Positions 26,482 to 35,206 of a DNA stretch of 64,000 nucleotides are shown here, in pieces. The position numbers and the translations under genes were made by a program. The stretch comes from Ferrimonas pelagia. Lineage in GTDB: Bacteria; Pseudomonadota; Gammaproteobacteria; Enterobacterales; Shewanellaceae. The notes under the pieces were generated by a model that was given only the letters and a program-made list of their open reading frames with translations, did not search any database and had not been told where the DNA came from. Numbering within the stretch: position 1 is the stretch's first letter; every line of letters starts with the position of its first letter. The DNA is taken from the NCBI RefSeq assembly GCF_039543565.1, contig NZ_BAABJZ010000013.1:1-64000 (forward strand), read 5' to 3'.

Positions 26482-26627
26482 GAAGTCTCAGTGTTGAATT
26501 CCGGGTGACAGGCAATTTGCCTGACACTAGACCAAAGCGCTCCCGCAGCACTTTGGGCAGCTCCTGAAGATTGCCAGATCGGCGAACGGATGCCCGATAC
26601 AACAATAGAATTAAAGGTAAATAGACA

Positions 26628-27116
26628 ATGTCTGAAGCAGCAACCAACAACGAACAAGCCGCACCAGCGTTCCAGATCCAACGCGTATTCACCAAAGACA
26701 TCTCTTTTGAGACGCCAAACTCGCCAGCGATTTTCCAGAAAGAGTGGAAGCCAGAAGTTAAGCTGGATCTGGACACTCGCAGCAACAAGCTGGCGGATGA
26801 CACCTTTGAGGTGGTTATCTCCATCACTGTGACCACCAAAGTGGGCGATGATGTGGCGTTCCTGTGTGAAGTGCAGCAGGCCGGTATCTTTACCATTGCT
26901 AACCTGCCAGACGCGCAACTGGCCCACGCTCTGGGTGCGGGTTGCCCGAACATTCTGTTCCCTTACGCTCGCGAAGCCGTCGCCAACCTGGTTAACCGTG
27001 GTACCTTCCCACCACTGAACCTGGCGCCGGTAAACTTTGATGCGCTGTTTGCTCAGTACCTGCAGAAGCGTCAGCAAGAAGCTGGTGCCGCCCAGGGTGA
27101 GCAGGCTGACGCCTGA
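26628..27116 (+). CDS. secB: Protein-export chaperone SecB
   Basis: Cytoplasmic homotetrameric chaperone that holds preproteins unfolded and hands them to SecA. 162 residues. FQIQRVFTKDISFETPN and LLDLDTRS-like strands, the LCEVQQAGIFTI groove segment and PYAREAVANLVNRGTFPPL match SecB throughout. The C-terminal tail (QEAGAAQGEQADA) is an atypical, Zn-independent end. AAAGG lies upstream of the ATG. gpsA follows after 18 bp, the conserved secB-gpsA pairing. Confidence 0.96.
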   Translation: MSEAATNNEQAAPAFQIQRVFTKDISFETPNSPAIFQKEWKPEVKLDLDTRSNKLADDTFEVVISITVTTKVGDDVAFLCEVQQAGIFTIANLPDAQLAHALGAGCPNILFPYAREAVANLVNRGTFPPLNLAPVNFDALFAQYLQKRQQEAGAAQGEQADA

Positions 27117-27134
27117 TCTTCAGGAGCTTTTCAG

Positions 27135-28139
27135 TTGACTGAATCTGCCGATATTACGGTATTAGGGGCGGGGTCTTATGGCACCGCCCTTGCCATTTCT
27201 CTGGCTCGCAATGGCCATCGCACCGTGTTGTGGGGCCATAATGGCCAGCACATGGCGGATCTCGCCCAAAATCGCAGCAATGAAGCGTATTTGCCGGGTA
27301 ACCCTTTTCCGGATCCGCTGATCATTGAACCGGATCTGGCCAAGGCATTGGCCGCGTCGCGCAATGTCCTGGTGGTGGTGCCCAGTCACGTCTATGGTGA
27401 CGTGCTGCGCCAAGCCAAGCCATTGATGCGTGACGATGCGCGTCTGGTGTGGGCGACCAAGGGGCTTGAGCCCAAAACCGGGCGCCTGCTGCAGGACGTG
27501 GCCCGTGAAGTGCTCGGAGAGCAGATCCCATTGGCGATCTTGTCCGGCCCCACCTTTGCCAAAGAGATGGCGGCGGGCTTGCCGACGGCGATCTCTCTGG
27601 CCTCGACCGATCCTCAGTTTGCCGATGAAATGGCTAAACTGTTGCATTGTGGGACCTGGATGCGGGTGTACGTGAACCCGGACTTCATTGGCATGCAGCT
27701 GGGTGGCGCGGTGAAAAACGTCATCGCTATTGCGGCCGGTATGTCCGACGGTATCGGCTTTGGTGCCAATGCCCGGACCGCCCTGATCACGCGGGGTCTG
27801 GTGGAGATGTGCCGCCTCGGTTGCTCGTTGGGGGCCGATAAGGACACCTTTATGGGCATGGCGGGATTGGGCGATCTGGTGCTGACCTGCACCGACAATC
27901 AATCACGCAACCGTCGCTTTGGTCTGGCCTTGGGTCAGGGTAAAGGGGTGGAGCAGGCGATGACCGAGATCGGCCAGGTGGTGGAAGGCTTCCGCAATGC
28001 GGAGGAGGTCTACCAATTGGCCAAGCGCCAGGGCGTGGAGATGCCGATCACCGATCAGCTGTATCAGGTCTTGTACCAGGATAAGCCGGTGGTTGAGGCC
28101 GCCAAGGCGTTGCTGGGTCGAGACATGAAGCAAGAGTAA
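27135..28139 (+). CDS. gpsA: NAD(P)+-dependent glycerol-3-phosphate dehydrogenase
   Basis: Makes sn-glycerol-3-phosphate from dihydroxyacetone phosphate for phospholipid synthesis. 334 residues. Rossmann motif GAGSYGTALA (about 11-20), the catalytic Lys region GGAVKNVIAIAAG, and the C-terminal helical domain ENxxG-like LGDLVLTCTDNQSRNRRFG. The start is TTG at 27135, supported by CAGGAG 8 nt upstream. cysE, which follows gpsA in E. coli, is absent; a terminator follows instead. Confidence 0.96.
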   Translation: MTESADITVLGAGSYGTALAISLARNGHRTVLWGHNGQHMADLAQNRSNEAYLPGNPFPDPLIIEPDLAKALAASRNVLVVVPSHVYGDVLRQAKPLMRDDARLVWATKGLEPKTGRLLQDVAREVLGEQIPLAILSGPTFAKEMAAGLPTAISLASTDPQFADEMAKLLHCGTWMRVYVNPDFIGMQLGGAVKNVIAIAAGMSDGIGFGANARTALITRGLVEMCRLGCSLGADKDTFMGMAGLGDLVLTCTDNQSRNRRFGLALGQGKGVEQAMTEIGQVVEGFRNAEEVYQLAKRQGVEMPITDQLYQVLYQDKPVVEAAKALLGRDMKQE

Positions 28140-28162
28140 GTCTCTGAAAGGCTTTATAGATT

Positions 28163-28200
28163 TAAAAAAGGGGTGCGCAAGCGCCCCTTTGTTGTTTGTT
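28163..28200 (+). terminator. Terminator of secB-gpsA
   Basis: AAAGGGGTGC, loop GCAA, GCGCCCCTTT then GTTGTTTGTT; A-run on the 5' side makes it potentially bidirectional. Confidence 0.85.
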
Positions 28201-28228
28201 CATCGGGGCAACCCGGGGTGAGAAAGTG

Positions 28229-29425
28229 ATGAAGTTTGATGTGGTGGTGATCGGCGCGGGTGCGGCGGGATTGATGAGTGCTGCGACGGCGGCGGCGCGG
28301 GGCCGAAAGGTGTTGGTGCTGGATCACGCCAAGCAGGCGGGCAAGAAGATCCTGATCAGCGGCGGTGGCCGCTGTAATTTCACCAACATGGATGTGGTGC
28401 CGGGCAACTACCTGTGCGGCAATCCGCATTTCGTAAAGTCGGCCTTGGCGCAATACAGCCACTGGGACTTTATCGGCATGGTCTGTCGCCACGGCATCGC
28501 CTACCACGAGCGCGATCATGGCCAGCTGTTTTGTGATGACTCGGCCAAAGAGATCGTGCAGATGCTGCTGAGCGAATGCGATCAGCACGGCGTGCAACTG
28601 CGGCTGCGCACCGAGATCCAATCGGTCAGCCACGGGGAGGAGGGATTTTCCTTGGCGACGTCGTTGGGCCGGATCCAGGCTGAGTCATTGATCGTCGCCA
28701 CCGGCGGCCTGTCGATGCCGAAATTGGGGGCGACGCCCTACGGCTATCAGTTGGCCGAGCAGTTTGGCCTGACAGTGCTGCCGACCCGCGCGGGCTTGGT
28801 TCCGCTAACGCTGCGCCCGGAAGATAAGCAGCACTTTGAGCCCTTGTCTGGGATCAGCCTGACCACCTCGATCCAAGCGGGCCCACGGGGCAAGCCATCG
28901 GGCCCGGCGTTTACCGAGCAGATGTTGATCACCCACCGGGGCGTGTCCGGTCCGGCGGTGTTGCAGGCCTCCAATTATCGTGGGATCGGTGAGCCGGTCT
29001 GTGTCGATCTGCTGCCCTCGGCCGATGTGGCTGAGTTGCTGGCTGAGGCCAAGAGCAAGAGCCCCAAACGGCAACTGTTGACCGTCTTGAGTGAATGGCT
29101 ACCCGGGCGGCTGGCCGAGGCGCTGATGGCGCGCCAAGCTTGGAGCAATGAGCAGATCGCCCAGCTCAGTAAGGCGCAGATCAGTGAGATCGCGCAGAGC
29201 TTGAACGCGTTTGAGTTGAAGCCGGCTGGGGATGAGGGGTATCGCACCGCCGAAGTGACATTGGGTGGGATCGACACCGATCAGATCAGCTCAAAAACCA
29301 TGGAGTGCAAGACGGTCTCCGGGCTGTTTTTTGCCGGCGAGGTGCTGGATGTGACCGGTTGGCTGGGCGGCTACAACTTCCAGTGGGCCTGGAGCTCGGG
29401 TTATGTTGCCGGTCAAAATGCCTGA
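28229..29425 (+). CDS. yhiN: BaiN/RdsA-family (HI0933-like, YhiN) flavoprotein
   Basis: FAD/NAD(P)-dependent oxidoreductase of the HI0933 family; the physiological substrate is unknown. 398 residues. The FAD-binding Rossmann motif VVVIGAGAAGLMSA is at the very start. KKILISGGGRCNFTNMD and the C-terminal GEVLDVTGWLGGYNFQWAWSSG are the hallmark family blocks. I start at ATG 28229 (GGTGAG upstream) because the conserved MKFDVVVIGAG begins there; the frame opens earlier at 28196 inside the preceding terminator. Confidence 0.9.
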   Translation: MKFDVVVIGAGAAGLMSAATAAARGRKVLVLDHAKQAGKKILISGGGRCNFTNMDVVPGNYLCGNPHFVKSALAQYSHWDFIGMVCRHGIAYHERDHGQLFCDDSAKEIVQMLLSECDQHGVQLRLRTEIQSVSHGEEGFSLATSLGRIQAESLIVATGGLSMPKLGATPYGYQLAEQFGLTVLPTRAGLVPLTLRPEDKQHFEPLSGISLTTSIQAGPRGKPSGPAFTEQMLITHRGVSGPAVLQASNYRGIGEPVCVDLLPSADVAELLAEAKSKSPKRQLLTVLSEWLPGRLAEALMARQAWSNEQIAQLSKAQISEIAQSLNAFELKPAGDEGYRTAEVTLGGIDTDQISSKTMECKTVSGLFFAGEVLDVTGWLGGYNFQWAWSSGYVAGQNA

Positions 29426-29614
29426 TATTTCAACTTGCTAAGGTGGGTCGTCTGCTTATGGTGGCGCTCAGCCAAAGGATCGGCTGAAGCGGTGGAGCCG
29501 GCGTGCTCTGCCCCCCACTTCTGTGATTGAGCCCGAGGCGCCGGACGGGTCGAGGCGCCTTGTCTGCTGGGCTGTTGCGGGTATGCTAGAGAGTCTAAAT
29601 GGCAGAATAAGGAA

Positions 29615-32110
29615 GTGACTTTGCCAAGGAGTTTGCGCCGTTTTAGTCGCCGATGGCCGCGCCTTTCCCTCATCTGGATGGTTCCCTTAGTGCTGGTGCT
29701 CTGCCTGGCACTGCTTATCGTGATGGATTTTGTGCAGGGGCGGGATCTGATGCGAGGCTATTTGAAGCAGGCGCAGGAGCAGCTGTTGCTGCAGCGTGCC
29801 CATCAGATGGAGCAGTTGTTGGTGTCGGCGGGCCCAGCGAAGGCCTCGGAGGTGGCGGAGTCGAGCATGACGCAGTGGGCGCAGGAGGAGGCCCTGCTGG
29901 CGGCGGCGATCATCGATCGGGATCAGCGGGTCTTCTTGGGCAGTCGACTGATCTGGCGCGGCGGCCTGGCCAGTCGCTTGCTGGAGGGCTATCAAGGGGA
30001 ACTGGCGAATCGGGCGCTGCTCAGTGGCCGGCCACTCCTCACCGTGGCACCGCAACGGGCCAGCCTCCAGCTCTATTATCCCCTCGTTCAGTTAAAACCC
30101 CACCTCGAGCCCCGATTGTTGTATATGGAGCAGGATCTCACGCCGCTCAACGAGATCAGTCATCAACTGTTCCTCCAGCGCTTGGTAAAGCTGTGGAGCG
30201 TCGGTGTCGGCTTGGTGTTGCTGATCTGGTGGCTGAGCCAGCGAATGATGGTGCGTCCCTTAACGGCGCTGCGACAGGAAGCGCGCCGTCTTGGCGAGCC
30301 GCAACTGGCGGATGCCCCCCCTCGGCAGCTCAAGGAGATCGATCAGTTGTGGCAGGGCTTCCTGCAGGCCAATCAACGATTGCGTTTGGGTTATAGCCAG
30401 TTGGTCGAGAGCGAGCAGCGCTGGTTGTATGCGGTCGAAGGGATGAAGGCTGGGGTGTGGGATTGGCGCATCGATAGGGATCAGGTCTATTTCTCCCACC
30501 ATTGGAAAGCGATGCTGGGTTATCGGGACGATGAGCTGCTATCCAGCTTTGAGTCTTGGGAGCAACGTTTGCACCCGGAGGATCGGGAGCGGGTGTTGGC
30601 TCAGTTGCAGGACTACGTTGAGGGGCGCGCCAGCAGCTTCGAGAACCAGCACCGTTTGTGTCATCGCGACGGGCATTACATCTGGGTGGTGGATCGGGGC
30701 ATGATCGTCGACTGGGATCCGCGCGGACGGCCTCGTCGCATTGTGGGCAGCCATATCGAGTTGACGGAAGAGGCGAGCCGAGGACGGCGTGAACACCATG
30801 AGGTGGTGTCTCGATCCGGCCTGCTCGAGGAGTTGGAGTCGGCATTGATGAGTGACACCGAGCCAGGCGCGGCATTGCTGGCCTATCTGGATCTGGATGA
30901 CTTCAAGCTGATCAATGACGTGCATGGGCAAGACAGCGGCGATCGCTTACTGGAGCAGGTGCTACAGCGGTTGGAGACGCAGTTCGCCCAGGCGGGGTTG
31001 GTGCGGCGCCTTGGCGGGGATGAGTTTGCGCTTTTGCTGATCGGGTTGGATCCGCATCAGCAAGCACTGGCGGCACAGGCGCAGGCCTTTGCTGAGCAGA
31101 TCCTGGCGGTGGTGGCCAGAGGCTGGTTGCTCGAGGGAAAGCCGGTTCATCTGGGGACCAGTATCGGCTTAGCCCTGTCTCAGCCCGGGGCGCTATCGGG
31201 TGCCGAGCCTCTATTGGCCCAGGCCGAGCTGGCCCTGTTTAAGAGTAAGGAGCGGGGCCGGGGCGGCTATTGTTTGTTTAAGGCGGAGTTGCAGCATCAG
31301 GTGAGGCAGCGCTTGTGGCTGCGCGATGCTTTGAGTCAGGGGCTGAGCCAGGGGGAGTTTTGCCTCTATTATCAGCCGGTGATGGATGAAAAGGGCGAGA
31401 TCCACAGTGCCGAGGCGCTGCTGCGCTGGCACCAGTCTCAACGCGGCGAGATCACGCCCACTCAGTTTCTGCCCATCGCCGAGCGTTATGGCCTGTGTTA
31501 CGACTTGGCCGAGTTGCAGTTGAGTCAGGCTTGCCGCGATCTGGCCGTGATGCGTCGCTATGGCTTGAGCGAATTGATGTTGAAAGTCAGCCCACGGCAG
31601 CTGCTATGGCCGCCGTTTGTTGAGCGGCTGAACCACCATCTGGATGAGCAGGGGGTGCCCGCCCGCATGCTGGTGCTTACGCTGGCGGGCGCCGAGTTAA
31701 CGCCGATCGATCGTGAGCTGTTTGCGGTTCTTACCGATCTCAACACGCTGGGCGTGCGGCTGGCGCTGGATAATTGCGGGGCCGGTTATCTGGCATTGTC
31801 TCAGCTGAGTCAGCTGCCGGTGGCGCGACTGAAACTGGATACCCGTGATCTCTGCGCTGGCGGTGCGGCCGCTGCGCCTGCGCGGCCCTTGTTGCAGGCT
31901 CAGGCGGACATGGCGGCGGCGATGGCGCTGGAGTGGATGGCGACTGGGGTGGACGACGATGGTTGCTACCAATGGCTGCGAGAGCTGGGCTGTGTGCGCT
32001 TCCAGGGCTATCTGTTTAGCGCACCACGACCGTTGGAGAGCTTCTTGGCGCTGCTGCGCACCAAGGGCCGCACTGCGCCATTGGCGTTAGCGCATACCGA
32101 GACTCATTGA
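29615..32110 (+). CDS. Membrane PAS-GGDEF-EAL protein, EAL degenerate
   Basis: Predicted inner-membrane diguanylate cyclase with a sensor. 831 residues. TM1 is at about 20-40 and a periplasmic sensor region follows. TM2 is at about 192-208 with a HAMP-like linker, then a PAS domain (about 265-385). The GGDEF domain carries RRLGGDEFALL at about 465 with the catalytic motif intact. An EAL domain follows from about 570. EALLRW is present, but other catalytic signatures are altered (DNCGAGY for DDFGTGY, MLKVSPRQL for xNxS, ATGVDDD for AEGVE), so phosphodiesterase activity is doubtful. The start is GTG 29615 or TTG 29621, with AAGGAA at 29609-29614. The end overlaps the convergent lysophospholipase gene by 7 bp. 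Confidence 0.85.
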   Translation: MTLPRSLRRFSRRWPRLSLIWMVPLVLVLCLALLIVMDFVQGRDLMRGYLKQAQEQLLLQRAHQMEQLLVSAGPAKASEVAESSMTQWAQEEALLAAAIIDRDQRVFLGSRLIWRGGLASRLLEGYQGELANRALLSGRPLLTVAPQRASLQLYYPLVQLKPHLEPRLLYMEQDLTPLNEISHQLFLQRLVKLWSVGVGLVLLIWWLSQRMMVRPLTALRQEARRLGEPQLADAPPRQLKEIDQLWQGFLQANQRLRLGYSQLVESEQRWLYAVEGMKAGVWDWRIDRDQVYFSHHWKAMLGYRDDELLSSFESWEQRLHPEDRERVLAQLQDYVEGRASSFENQHRLCHRDGHYIWVVDRGMIVDWDPRGRPRRIVGSHIELTEEASRGRREHHEVVSRSGLLEELESALMSDTEPGAALLAYLDLDDFKLINDVHGQDSGDRLLEQVLQRLETQFAQAGLVRRLGGDEFALLLIGLDPHQQALAAQAQAFAEQILAVVARGWLLEGKPVHLGTSIGLALSQPGALSGAEPLLAQAELALFKSKERGRGGYCLFKAELQHQVRQRLWLRDALSQGLSQGEFCLYYQPVMDEKGEIHSAEALLRWHQSQRGEITPTQFLPIAERYGLCYDLAELQLSQACRDLAVMRRYGLSELMLKVSPRQLLWPPFVERLNHHLDEQGVPARMLVLTLAGAELTPIDRELFAVLTDLNTLGVRLALDNCGAGYLALSQLSQLPVARLKLDTRDLCAGGAAAAPARPLLQAQADMAAAMALEWMATGVDDDGCYQWLRELGCVRFQGYLFSAPRPLESFLALLRTKGRTAPLALAHTETH

Positions 32111-33042
32111 GCCGCTCGGGCTGCAGCGCTCTGCTGCGGCAGCTCAAACCATTGCTGTAACAGCGTCAGCACTTGGCTGCGGATCTCAGCGCTTTCAATA
32201 AACAGTTCGTGTTTGGCGTGCTCGAATCGATGGAGCCGGTGCGGTGGTTGGACGAAGGCCGTTTGCGCTTGGTTGCAGACGACGCTGTCGGCTCCGGCCT
32301 GCATCACTAAGATCGGGGTCTGGATCCGTTCGGGCCGGATCCGATCACAAGCGGCCAGCGCCTGTTTGAGCCAGCGGTTGCTGGGATCACCCAGTTGGAT
32401 CGCTGGGCAGTCGCGATAGAGCTGGCGAAATTGTTGGTATTCCGTGCGGTCCGAGGTGAGTTTATTGCACTCGAATGGGACAGGATCATAGTTATGCCCG
32501 CCCAGGATATAGCGTTGTGGCCGCAGCCGGTCACACAGCTCCACCACCGGCTGCAGCAGGGGGCGGGGCAGTGGCAGACATATGCCGAACATGGGGGCCG
32601 AAAAGGCGGCGCGCTCGAAATGCTCCGGATAACGGCTCAGGTACAGGGCGGCGATGGCGCCTCCCATCGAGTGCCCCAGTAGCCAATGGCGGGTATGGCC
32701 GTCAGGGGCGATATGCTCGCGGTAGAACTGCGCCATGTCCTCGACGTAGTGCTCAAATTGCTCGACGTGACCGATATGGGGGTTGGCCAACATGCGTTGC
32801 GACAAGCCCTGTCCCCGATGATCCCACAGGTACACACTGACGCCTTGGGCGTACAAGGCCTCGATTAAGGGCCAGTATTTCAGATAGCTTTCGATCCGGC
32901 CGTTGCTGATCACCACGGCGGCGTCGGCGTCAGGATGGCGCAGGATACTGTAGCGAATGGCGATGTTGTCCACACCGGTGAACTCGCCATGCTCAGCCTG
33001 GGCCCATAGGGGCCACCGGCTCATCACGTGCGTCAAACTCAT
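32104..33042 (-). CDS. pldB: Alpha/beta hydrolase, lysophospholipase L2-like
   Basis: 312 residues. The nucleophile elbow is LLGHSMGGAIAALYLSRYP (Ser in GHSMG). The oxyanion region WDHRGQGLSQR, a late Asp (AGADSVV) and His (HAKHELFIES) complete the triad. The overall pattern matches PldB-type lysophospholipases (serine aminopeptidase S33 fold). Likely acts on lysophospholipids at the inner membrane. The ATG overlaps the DUF1244 stop (ATGA), forming a two-gene unit. Could be a monoacylglycerol lipase instead. Confidence 0.85.
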   Translation of the reverse strand: MSLTHVMSRWPLWAQAEHGEFTGVDNIAIRYSILRHPDADAAVVISNGRIESYLKYWPLIEALYAQGVSVYLWDHRGQGLSQRMLANPHIGHVEQFEHYVEDMAQFYREHIAPDGHTRHWLLGHSMGGAIAALYLSRYPEHFERAAFSAPMFGICLPLPRPLLQPVVELCDRLRPQRYILGGHNYDPVPFECNKLTSDRTEYQQFRQLYRDCPAIQLGDPSNRWLKQALAACDRIRPERIQTPILVMQAGADSVVCNQAQTAFVQPPHRLHRFEHAKHELFIESAEIRSQVLTLLQQWFELPQQSAAARAAQ

Positions 33043-33344
33043 TGATCGGCTCTCGCCTTTTGACGTGCCTCAAACGCGGCCAACTGCTCTGGCGTTGCGT
33101 CCGGTTGGTGGTTGGCTTTCCATTCGCTGTAGGGCATACCGTAGATCGCTTCGCGCGCGGCGTCGTAGTCGATCGCCTCACCCCGCGCGTTGGCTTCGGC
33201 CATATACCACTTTGACAGGCAGTTGCGGCAGAAGCCCGCCAGGATCATCAGATCGATGTTCTGTACGTCCTTATTGTTGTCCAGATGGGTCAGCAGGCGG
33301 CGCAGTACGGCGGCCTGGATCTCGGTCTCGGTTTGCGTGTCCAT
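33039..33344 (-). CDS. DUF1244 family protein
   Basis: 101 residues. NIDLMILAGFCRNCLSKWY and MPYSEWKANHQ are the conserved blocks of DUF1244, a small, mostly helical family with two cysteines (CRNC). Function unknown. AAGGAG lies before the ATG, and the gene is translationally coupled to the downstream lysophospholipase. Confidence 0.88.
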   Translation of the reverse strand: MDTQTETEIQAAVLRRLLTHLDNNKDVQNIDLMILAGFCRNCLSKWYMAEANARGEAIDYDAAREAIYGMPYSEWKANHQPDATPEQLAAFEARQKARADQ

Positions 33345-33357
33345 AATGGCTCCTTGA

Positions 33358-35076
33358 TTAGCCTTGTTGCGCGATCCAGCTTTGGATCCGCAGCTCCAGC
33401 TCGGTCAGTGGTACGCTGCCGGCCAGCAGCAGTTGATCGTGGAATTGGCGCAGATCGAAGCGATCACCCAGGGCGGTTTCGGCTTGCTCGCGCAGACGCC
33501 ACAGGGTAAGTTCGCCGATCTTATAGGACAGTGCCTGTCCGGGCCAAGCGATGTAGCGATCGATCTCGGTGCCCACGTTGTGCAGCGACAGTGCGGTGTT
33601 GTCGGCGAGGAAGTCGACGGCTTGCTGGCGGCTCCAGCCTTTGGCGTGCATGCCGGTGTCCACCACCAGACGGCAGGCGCGCCACATCTCATAGGTTAAA
33701 CGGCCGAAGTTGCTGTAGGGATCGGTATAGAAGCCACCCTCGAGGCCGAGCTTCTCGGCATAGAGACCCCAGCCTTCGCCAAACGCACTGATGTAGCTAA
33801 AGCGGCGCAGGGGGTGCAGTGCCATCTCCTGGCTGAGGGCGATCTGTAGGTGGTGGCCGGGCACGGCTTCGTGCAGGGTCAGTGCCTCCATCTCATACAG
33901 CGGGCGCTTGTCCAGGGCGTAGGTGTTGACCCAGTAGTAGCCGGGTTGGTCATCGTCACTGGGGCCGGCATAGCGGCCGGTGGTGTACTTGGGGGCGATC
34001 TCGGCCGGTACGGGCTTGATGCCATAAGGGGTGCGGGGCAGGGTGGCAAAGAATTGCGGCAGCATGGCATCGGCTTGTTTGGCCAGACGAGCGGCGTAGC
34101 GCAGCAGTTGCTCTGGAGTCTCGGCGTAGAACTGCGGATCGGTGCGTAGGAAGGTGAGGAAGTCGGCGAAGCTGCCGGTAAAGTCCTGTTGCTGGATCAC
34201 CTGCTCCATCTCGGCGCGGATCCGGGCTACCTCGGTGAGGCCGAGTTGGTGCACCTGCTCGGCGCTCATGGGCAGGGTGGTGTAGTGCTGGACGCGATTG
34301 GCGTAGAAGGCTTCGCCTTCGGGCAGGGCGTGGGCGGCGATGCTGCTGCGGGCGCCGGGTCGATATTCATTGACGAAGAAATCGTAGAAGCGCTGATAGG
34401 CGGGGATCACGCCTTGGCGGATCAGCTGTAACCCCTGCTGTTGCGCTGCGGCGTCGTCCAGTGCTGCCAAGGGCGCATAGTAGAGGCTTTGCTCCGGCTC
34501 GGTGATGAAGGCACTGATACTGTGCTCGAAGCCGGTCAGCACCGCCTGAGGCACGGTATGGCCGCTTTGCAGGCCTTGTCGCATCCAGTACATCTGCTGG
34601 TCGAAATAGCGCGGCAGGGCTTCGAGGCGGCGCAGGTAGGCTTGCTGCGCGGCGGGATCGTCCAGTGTGTTGCCTCGGGCGATCGCGGCAATGTAGGCGT
34701 GGAAGCCGCTCTCTGCGGTGATCGGCATGGTATGGGCGCCATAGCGATAGCCATCGATGCGGTTGTGGAGCTGATAGCGCAGGATGGCGAGATCGGCCCG
34801 CTCGGTGGGGTTGAGTTGCTCAGGGGCGATCGCCTCGGCCTGACGCAGCAGGGCGAGATCTTGCTGGTGCTGCGCCGCCAGTGTGGCGGGACTGAGATCG
34901 GCCAGTTGGCTGGCGGCTTGAGTATCGCCAAAGCGCTGCGCCAGTTGCGGGTTGCGCTCAAGTCGGTACTGCCAGGCCTGATCCATCAGTTGTTGCAGGG
35001 TGTCACTGGCGTTGGGGAGCGGGCTGCTGCTGCAGGCACCGAGCATCGCGATCAGGGCGATGAAAATCAGTCTCAT
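33358..35076 (-). CDS. DUF885 family lipoprotein, putative metallopeptidase
   Basis: 572 residues. The lipobox LGAC (after MRLIFIALIAM) gives a lipidated Cys at about residue 15, so the protein is membrane-anchored in the periplasm or outer membrane. The HEAVPGHHLQ motif with a downstream E (FGEGWGLYAEKLG) resembles a zinc metallopeptidase site. The PLYEMEALTLHEAVPGHH block defines DUF885. It lies 13 bp upstream of DUF1244 on the same strand, so the three minus-strand genes here are probably cotranscribed. Substrate unknown. Confidence 0.9.
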   Translation of the reverse strand: MRLIFIALIAMLGACSSSPLPNASDTLQQLMDQAWQYRLERNPQLAQRFGDTQAASQLADLSPATLAAQHQQDLALLRQAEAIAPEQLNPTERADLAILRYQLHNRIDGYRYGAHTMPITAESGFHAYIAAIARGNTLDDPAAQQAYLRRLEALPRYFDQQMYWMRQGLQSGHTVPQAVLTGFEHSISAFITEPEQSLYYAPLAALDDAAAQQQGLQLIRQGVIPAYQRFYDFFVNEYRPGARSSIAAHALPEGEAFYANRVQHYTTLPMSAEQVHQLGLTEVARIRAEMEQVIQQQDFTGSFADFLTFLRTDPQFYAETPEQLLRYAARLAKQADAMLPQFFATLPRTPYGIKPVPAEIAPKYTTGRYAGPSDDDQPGYYWVNTYALDKRPLYEMEALTLHEAVPGHHLQIALSQEMALHPLRRFSYISAFGEGWGLYAEKLGLEGGFYTDPYSNFGRLTYEMWRACRLVVDTGMHAKGWSRQQAVDFLADNTALSLHNVGTEIDRYIAWPGQALSYKIGELTLWRLREQAETALGDRFDLRQFHDQLLLAGSVPLTELELRIQSWIAQQG

Positions 35077-35133
35077 ACCTCATCCTTGGGGCTCACTGTT
35101 TTGGGCGGGACCAGTGTAGCGTGTCGGGCCGGA

Positions 35134-35174
35134 CAAAAAAACGCCGCCACGGCTCGGTATCCGTGGCGGCGTAG
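35134..35174 (-). terminator. Terminator of hemN
   Basis: Read on the minus strand: ACGCCGCCACGGA, loop, CCGTGGCGGCGT then seven Ts. Lies between hemN and the DUF885 gene. Confidence 0.9.
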
Positions 35175-35206
35175 TGCTGGGCGAGGGGCGCCCATGCTGG
35201 CTTGGG

